NCBI GenBank assembly: GCA_946886805.1
Contig: CAMPJM010000089.1
Coordinates: 1-11,299 of the forward strand
Direction of reading: 5' to 3'
From: an uncultured Flammeovirgaceae bacterium
GTDB taxonomy: Bacteria; Bacteroidota; Bacteroidia; Cytophagales; Cyclobacteriaceae
Length of the DNA stretch: 11,299 nt
Of this stretch, positions 7,875-11,299 are shown piece by piece. The notes beneath the pieces were generated by a model. That model made no database searches and had not been told where the DNA came from. It worked only from the letters and a program-made list of their open reading frames with translations. Position 1 is the stretch's first letter. Every line of letters starts with the position of its first letter. The translations under genes and the position numbers were made by a program.

Positions 7875-9115
7875 TGAAAGCAATTTATAATAAATACACA
7901 GCCATCATTGCGATTACATGCATTGTTTCCATAATAATGTCTTCCTGCAATGAAGAAGAGTATAGCTTAAATACTGAGATTGTTGAATTAGGCTCTCTGG
8001 AGAGTCCTGCTATGGATGAGCACATAAACATAGATACCGAAAGCAGTAATAATATAAATTTTACATGGTCTCCTGCAAAATCTGCTGATGGAGGTGCCGT
8101 GGTATATAATGTGCTGTTCGACGAGGAGGGAGGAAATTTTGATGATCCTATTGCTACTTTTCCTTCGGAAAATGGCGGAGGTCTCACTTCGCTTGCCTTA
8201 CGTCCGAGTGAGCTTAATACGATCGCTTCAGAAGCGGGTATCGAACAGCTTGGAACGGGTAAGATTATCTGGACTGTAGAAGCAGCGAGCGGCTATAACA
8301 CGAAAATGTTTTCAGAAAACGCTGTGCTGTCTTTAACGAGACCGGAGGGTCTGACTGTATTTCCTGAGTACCTGTATATATACGGATCAGCAACAGAAGC
8401 GGAAGGCGTGGCGGATGCGGTAGCGTTTAAGCAAGTTGTAAATGAACTTCCCAATGAAGATTTCGAAATCGGGACATTTGAGTCGATTACAAAATTGACG
8501 CCGGGAGAATTTTATATTGTTGATTCCAATAATCCGGATTCTGTCCTTAACTATTTTTATATCAATGAGGAAGGAAAGATCAGAGAGGGCGAACAACCCA
8601 CTACTTTTGATGGATCCGATGGAGTTCACCGAATTAGAATGAACCTGTCTCAATCTACTATTTCTTATGAGGAGATGTCTGATTTTGAACTCTACATAAT
8701 GGCTAATGGAATAACAAAGGCTGAGTTAACTTATGTAGGAAACCATACCTTTGAATCTACCACCGGACATTTCGATTTCTTGATTCCCGGAGGCCCTGAA
8801 GCACCTTCCTGGTTAGGTTGGGAAGAAGAAAGATACCGGTTTAGGTTTATGGTAGACGGAGTGCAATCTTATTTGGGGAGCAATCAAAATGATAACATGA
8901 ATGGATCGCTGGTTGAAGGTCTCGAGGCTTATAATGTAAGACCGAACGGAGATGAACCAGGTTATTATTACAACACGTATTTCTTAGGCGCTGATGTGTC
9001 TCAATGGCAGGGGGCATGGAAGTTTGCTGATCAGTATAATGGAGCATCCTTTACCGTTCGTATTATTTTTGATCCTAAAGCTGATCATTATTATCACGAA
9101 TTTGAATTGAATTAG
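7874..9115 (+). CDS. SusE-like surface glycan-binding lipoprotein
   Basis: Predicted accessory glycan-binding lipoprotein of the SusE type, 413 residues, with no catalytic motif seen. The signal peptide ends in MSSC (cysteine 25), followed by NEEE, a strong Bacteroidota surface-export signal. Residues about 35-155 resemble the SusE N-terminal domain: an Ig-like fold with INFTWSPA, then YNVLFDEEGGNFDDP and a KIIWTVEA strand. The C-terminal part, from PEYLYIYGSA (164-173) to the end, appears to hold two beta-rich modules like the starch-binding modules of SusE/SusF, with repeated aromatic-rich strands such as FYIVDSN and FRFMVDG. The sequence is poorly conserved, as expected for these proteins, so the assignment rests on domain pattern, lipobox and position directly after susD. 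Likely role: holding mannan near the SusCD complex and the GH76 enzyme. The ATG overlaps the susD stop by one base, indicating translational coupling. Confidence 0.82.
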   Translation: MKAIYNKYTAIIAITCIVSIIMSSCNEEEYSLNTEIVELGSLESPAMDEHINIDTESSNNINFTWSPAKSADGGAVVYNVLFDEEGGNFDDPIATFPSENGGGLTSLALRPSELNTIASEAGIEQLGTGKIIWTVEAASGYNTKMFSENAVLSLTRPEGLTVFPEYLYIYGSATEAEGVADAVAFKQVVNELPNEDFEIGTFESITKLTPGEFYIVDSNNPDSVLNYFYINEEGKIREGEQPTTFDGSDGVHRIRMNLSQSTISYEEMSDFELYIMANGITKAELTYVGNHTFESTTGHFDFLIPGGPEAPSWLGWEEERYRFRFMVDGVQSYLGSNQNDNMNGSLVEGLEAYNVRPNGDEPGYYYNTYFLGADVSQWQGAWKFADQYNGASFTVRIIFDPKADHYYHEFELN

Positions 9116-9131
9116 TGCTTGCACAAAGTCA

Positions 9132-9168
9132 TTTGTGGTACTACCCTTTAGCAAGGTAGTACTACAAA
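9132..9168 (+). other. Intercistronic hairpin between the susE-like gene and GH76
   Basis: TTTGTGGTACTACC (9132-9145) pairs with GGTAGTACTACAAA (9155-9168) over 14 base pairs with one G-U pair and a 9-nt loop that could pair further (CCTT/AAGG). It starts 17 bases after the susE-like stop. The downstream bases are A-rich, not T-rich, so it is not a normal Rho-independent terminator on this strand. An RNA stability or processing role is more likely, perhaps protecting the upstream susCDE message. Confidence 0.6.
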
Positions 9169-9221
9169 AAAGAAGATATAATGAAATAACAATTCCTGCG
9201 GGATAACCAAAATAATTTGAT

Positions 9222-10433
9222 ATGCATAAAATATTTTTAAACATAATATTGCTCACTTCCTGCTGTAGCTTTATGATCATGAGTTGTAGCAGTGATTCAC
9301 TGGATGACCAACTTATTGATAATGAAGACGATCAGGATTCTACAGGAACCGGGGGTTTAACGTATAGCGAAAAGGCAAAAGAAGTCTATGATTTAATTCA
9401 GGAACGCTACAAAGCAGGAGACCTTTATAAGGAGAATTTTCCAGAGCAGGGGGGAGAGAATCAGTACAGCTACTTGTGGCCTTATGTTGGAATGCTCACG
9501 GCTGGCAATCTCTTGTATGAACTGGGATATGATGAATCGATCTTAAAAAAGGAGTTTGAAGGGCTTGAGGCCTATTATGATAACAGGGAATCCTTACCCG
9601 CTTATCAGGCCTATCCGGTGGCAGAGCAAAGCACAGACCATTACTATGATGACAATGCGATTGTAGCCATGGAGCTTATTGATGCGTATAGATTGACGAA
9701 TGACCAATTTTATCTGGATCGCGCCATTACAATTACAGATTTTATTATGTCGGGAGAGGATGCTCGCATGGGTGGCGGCCTCTATTGGTTCGAGGGTGTC
9801 TCCACCAATTGCAATTCCGAAACCAACTGTATAAAAGCTGCCAATACCACTGCTTATGCTGCGTTTGTTGCCAGCGAATTATACAAGGAAACCAAGGAGG
9901 CTAAATACCTTTCTTTTGCCCAAAGAACATATGAATGGGCGTACAATACGCTGAGGGATCCTGCGGATAATCTATACTGGAATGACATCCATATTGGTAC
10001 CGAAGAAGTCAATCCAACCAAGTGGACCTACAATGCAGCAATGATGATCATGTCCGGGGTAAATCTTTTTGAGATCACCGGTGAACAATCTTATCTGGAT
10101 CAAGCTATTACAACCGCTAGTTCTGCCTTTTCAAAATTTACCAAAGTAGTGAATGATCAACTCTTTTACCCGGCGCATGATTCCTGGTTCAATGTTGAAC
10201 TTATGACATCTTTTGTTCAATTGTCGGAGCATTACCCGAAGGCAGAAGAGTATGTCGAGGTGTTCATTAAAAATGCAGATTACGCCTGGGAAAATGCCAG
10301 AACTTCGGATGGGCTATTTTATGAAGACTGGTCTGGAAATAATCAAGGAAGGTACTATTGGTTATTGCACCAGGCTGCTCTCATAGAAGCATATGGTAGG
10401 GCCGCATTATTTAATGGCGAAGACGAGGAATAG
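9222..10433 (+). CDS. GH76 family endo-alpha-1,6-mannanase-type lipoprotein
   Basis: Predicted glycoside hydrolase family 76 enzyme, 403 residues, which would cleave alpha-1,6-mannosidic backbones of yeast-like or bacterial mannans with retention of configuration. The paired catalytic aspartates typical of the family fit D143-D144 in YYDDNAIVAMELIDAYRLT. Further family patterns of the (alpha/alpha)6 barrel are MGGGLYWFEG (183-192), KWTYNAA (267-273) and repeated helix ends of the form TGEQSYLDQA. C197 and C203 are close enough for a disulfide. The N-terminus has two possible lipoboxes, LTSC (Cys14) and IMSC (Cys22). Cys22 is preferred because SSDSLDD follows, an acidic surface-export pattern. 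Surface display fits an endo-enzyme feeding SusCD. No Shine-Dalgarno is seen; the start is the first ATG giving a signal peptide. The 106-base spacer contains a hairpin but no clear promoter. Confidence 0.88.
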   Translation: MHKIFLNIILLTSCCSFMIMSCSSDSLDDQLIDNEDDQDSTGTGGLTYSEKAKEVYDLIQERYKAGDLYKENFPEQGGENQYSYLWPYVGMLTAGNLLYELGYDESILKKEFEGLEAYYDNRESLPAYQAYPVAEQSTDHYYDDNAIVAMELIDAYRLTNDQFYLDRAITITDFIMSGEDARMGGGLYWFEGVSTNCNSETNCIKAANTTAYAAFVASELYKETKEAKYLSFAQRTYEWAYNTLRDPADNLYWNDIHIGTEEVNPTKWTYNAAMMIMSGVNLFEITGEQSYLDQAITTASSAFSKFTKVVNDQLFYPAHDSWFNVELMTSFVQLSEHYPKAEEYVEVFIKNADYAWENARTSDGLFYEDWSGNNQGRYYWLLHQAALIEAYGRAALFNGEDEE

Positions 10434-10456
10434 AAGAATGAGATATTATAGCGTAA

Positions 10457-10576
10457 AGGTTTTGCCATAATTATAAAATCAAATCCTTGAATTTGGTAGT
10501 GATGACAATATGCTTAACATTGCTATCTTGTAAACTCATCGAAATGGAACAAGAAACAGGAAAAAAGCAATATTAA
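10457..10576 (+). pseudogene. Tiny lipoprotein-like frame, possible gene remnant or micro-lipoprotein
   Basis: The frame is open from 10457 (after an in-frame TAA at 10454-10456) to TAA 10574-10576. From ATG 10502 it reads MTICLTLLSCKLIEMEQETG then KKQY, 24 residues. Upstream, in frame, lies KIKSLNLVV, so the conceptual read KIKSLNLVVMTICLTLLSC looks like a full lipoprotein signal peptide with lipobox LLSC that lacks a standard start at its head. TTG at 10487 or the internal ATG are the possible starts. It may be the remnant of a truncated PUL lipoprotein gene, a real very small lipoprotein, or chance in AT-rich DNA. The stop codon falls in the loop of the hairpin at 10554-10602. Confidence 0.3.
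10510..10520. promoter_or_regulatory. Degenerate copy of the susC-leader palindrome upstream of the GntR gene
   Basis: ATGCTTAACAT has the ATG...CAT arms and AT-rich centre of ATGTTTAAACAT (3218-3229) with one base fewer. It lies 116 bases before the regulator's start codon and could serve autoregulation. It is imperfect and overlaps the small lipoprotein-like frame, so this is a weak call. Confidence 0.22.
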
Positions 10577-10602
10577 GATTAAAAATTGTTTTTTTCCTGT
10601 TT
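10554..10602 (+). terminator. Strong hairpin between GH76 and the GntR gene, probable PUL terminator
   Basis: AAACAGGAAAAAAGCAAT (10554-10571) pairs with ATTGTTTTTTTCCTGTTT (10585-10602) over 18 base pairs with one G-U pair and a 13-nt loop. The tail AAGTCTTTATTTTTACC is T-rich. Coming 120 bases after the GH76 stop and 34 bases before the regulator gene, it most likely ends PUL transcription. It could also act as a leader attenuator for the regulator if that gene's promoter lies upstream. The purine-rich left arm and T-run right arm are unusual for a terminator stem. Confidence 0.55.
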
Positions 10603-10636
10603 AAGTCTTTATTTTTACCGGGAACATAATTTAGAT

Positions 10637-11299
10637 ATGGCTATAGAAGCAAAATCAGATCAGATCCCATTCAACATAGATCATAAAAGCCCCATTCCTT
10701 TGCATGTCCAGGTTGAGGAATTGATGCGAAAGCTTATTGCACACCCGCAGTATCAAAACGGTAAACTGTTGCCCAAAGAGGTGGAGCTGGCGAAGATATT
10801 GGGAATATCAAGAAATACCATCCGTCAGGCCACCAATAAGCTTGAAAATGAGAATTTGTTGGTGCGAAAAAAGGGGGTAGGCACCAGGGCCGTTAAAAGC
10901 ACGGTGAGCACCAAACTAAATAACTGGCTGAGTTTCAGTGCCGAAATGCACAATAAGGGAATGGAGTTTATCAATTATCATCTGACTGTCAGCTGGGCAG
11001 AGGCTGATGCTGATGTCGCTGCGATGCTTCAGATTGAGGAAGGCAAAAAGATTTTGAAGATGGAAAGGCTTCGTGGGTTAGACAAAGGGCCTTTTGTATA
11101 CTTTATCTCCTACTTCCATCCACGGGTGGGCCTCACAGGCAAGGAGGATTTCTCAAGACATCTATATGAGATTCTTGAGCAGGATTATGCCACCATGCCT
11201 TCTGTTTCTAAAGAAAGGATAAGCGCAATAGCAGCCAACAGTCTGATAGCGGAAAAACTCGGCATCAAAAAAGGAGATCCCTTATTGTTCAGGAAAAGG
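10637..11299 (+). CDS. GntR-family transcriptional regulator, HutC/UTRA type (C-terminus cut by window end)
   Basis: Open for 221 codons to the window edge without a stop. The N-terminal winged helix-turn-helix of the GntR family spans about residues 17-86: IDHKSPIPLHVQVEEL (14-29), LLPKEVELAKILGISRNTIR (44-63) containing the recognition helix, then LVRKKGVGTRA (75-85) as the wing. After a linker, residues from about 95 resemble the UTRA effector-binding domain of the HutC subfamily, with KKILKMERLRGLDKGPFVYF followed by ISYFHP. UTRA proteins often bind a sugar phosphate or small metabolite that releases DNA. The usual length is about 240-250 residues, so perhaps 20-30 are missing. Position after the mannan-degradation genes suggests it controls this PUL, with a candidate operator at 3217-3230. 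A local GntR regulator contrasts with the hybrid two-component, SusR or ECF/anti-sigma systems common for PULs. The ATG is the first in frame; no Shine-Dalgarno is visible. Confidence 0.9.
   Translation, partial: MAIEAKSDQIPFNIDHKSPIPLHVQVEELMRKLIAHPQYQNGKLLPKEVELAKILGISRNTIRQATNKLENENLLVRKKGVGTRAVKSTVSTKLNNWLSFSAEMHNKGMEFINYHLTVSWAEADADVAAMLQIEEGKKILKMERLRGLDKGPFVYFISYFHPRVGLTGKEDFSRHLYEILEQDYATMPSVSKERISAIAANSLIAEKLGIKKGDPLLFRKR

Noticed and set aside
9205..9221. A promoter -7 element in AATAATTTGAT before GH76
   Set aside because: It is one base short of TAnnTTTG and too close to the start codon to leave room for a leader.

Overview
The window looks like a piece of a Bacteroidota chromosome carrying a polysaccharide utilization locus (PUL) for alpha-mannan or alpha-mannosidic glycans. 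The evidence is an adjacent SusC/SusD pair, several lipoproteins with Bacteroidota-style acidic residues after the lipidated cysteine, AT-rich leaders without Shine-Dalgarno sequences, and a GntR regulator of a type I recognise from this phylum. Class and genus cannot be resolved by eye. Everything recognisable reads on the + strand.

Layout: the 3' end of an MFS sugar transporter (1-270). A 516-base intergenic region follows (271-786), with two hairpins that could end the MFS transcript, a structured palindromic element that may be an interspersed repeat, and the leader of the next gene. The PUL proper then runs GH92 alpha-mannosidase lipoprotein (787-3138), SusC-like TonB-dependent transporter (3252-6278), SusD-like glycan-binding lipoprotein (6297-7874), SusE-like surface lipoprotein (7874-9115) and GH76 alpha-1,6-mannanase-type lipoprotein (9222-10433). 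After a short, possibly vestigial lipoprotein-like frame and a strong hairpin comes a GntR/UTRA-type regulator (10637 to the window end, incomplete).

Inferred working model: the GH76 enzyme cuts an alpha-1,6-mannan backbone at the cell surface, the SusE- and SusD-like lipoproteins hold the products, SusC imports them, and GH92 trims alpha-mannosyl residues, probably in the periplasm because its post-cysteine residues are less acidic. Monosaccharide might then cross the inner membrane through the MFS protein, if that gene belongs to the locus. The GntR regulator is the likely local switch. A perfect 14-bp palindrome upstream of susC contains GTTTAAAC, which matches the GT-N-TA-N-AC operator pattern described for HutC-type GntR proteins, and a degenerate relative lies upstream of the regulator gene. 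Long hairpins sit in the three larger gaps within and after the PUL, suggesting segmental control of mRNA stability or termination.

I see no clearly new enzymatic system. The most interesting points are the candidate regulator-operator pairing, the intercistronic hairpins, the structured element at 504-590, and the tiny lipoprotein-like frame whose stop codon lies in the loop of a hairpin.
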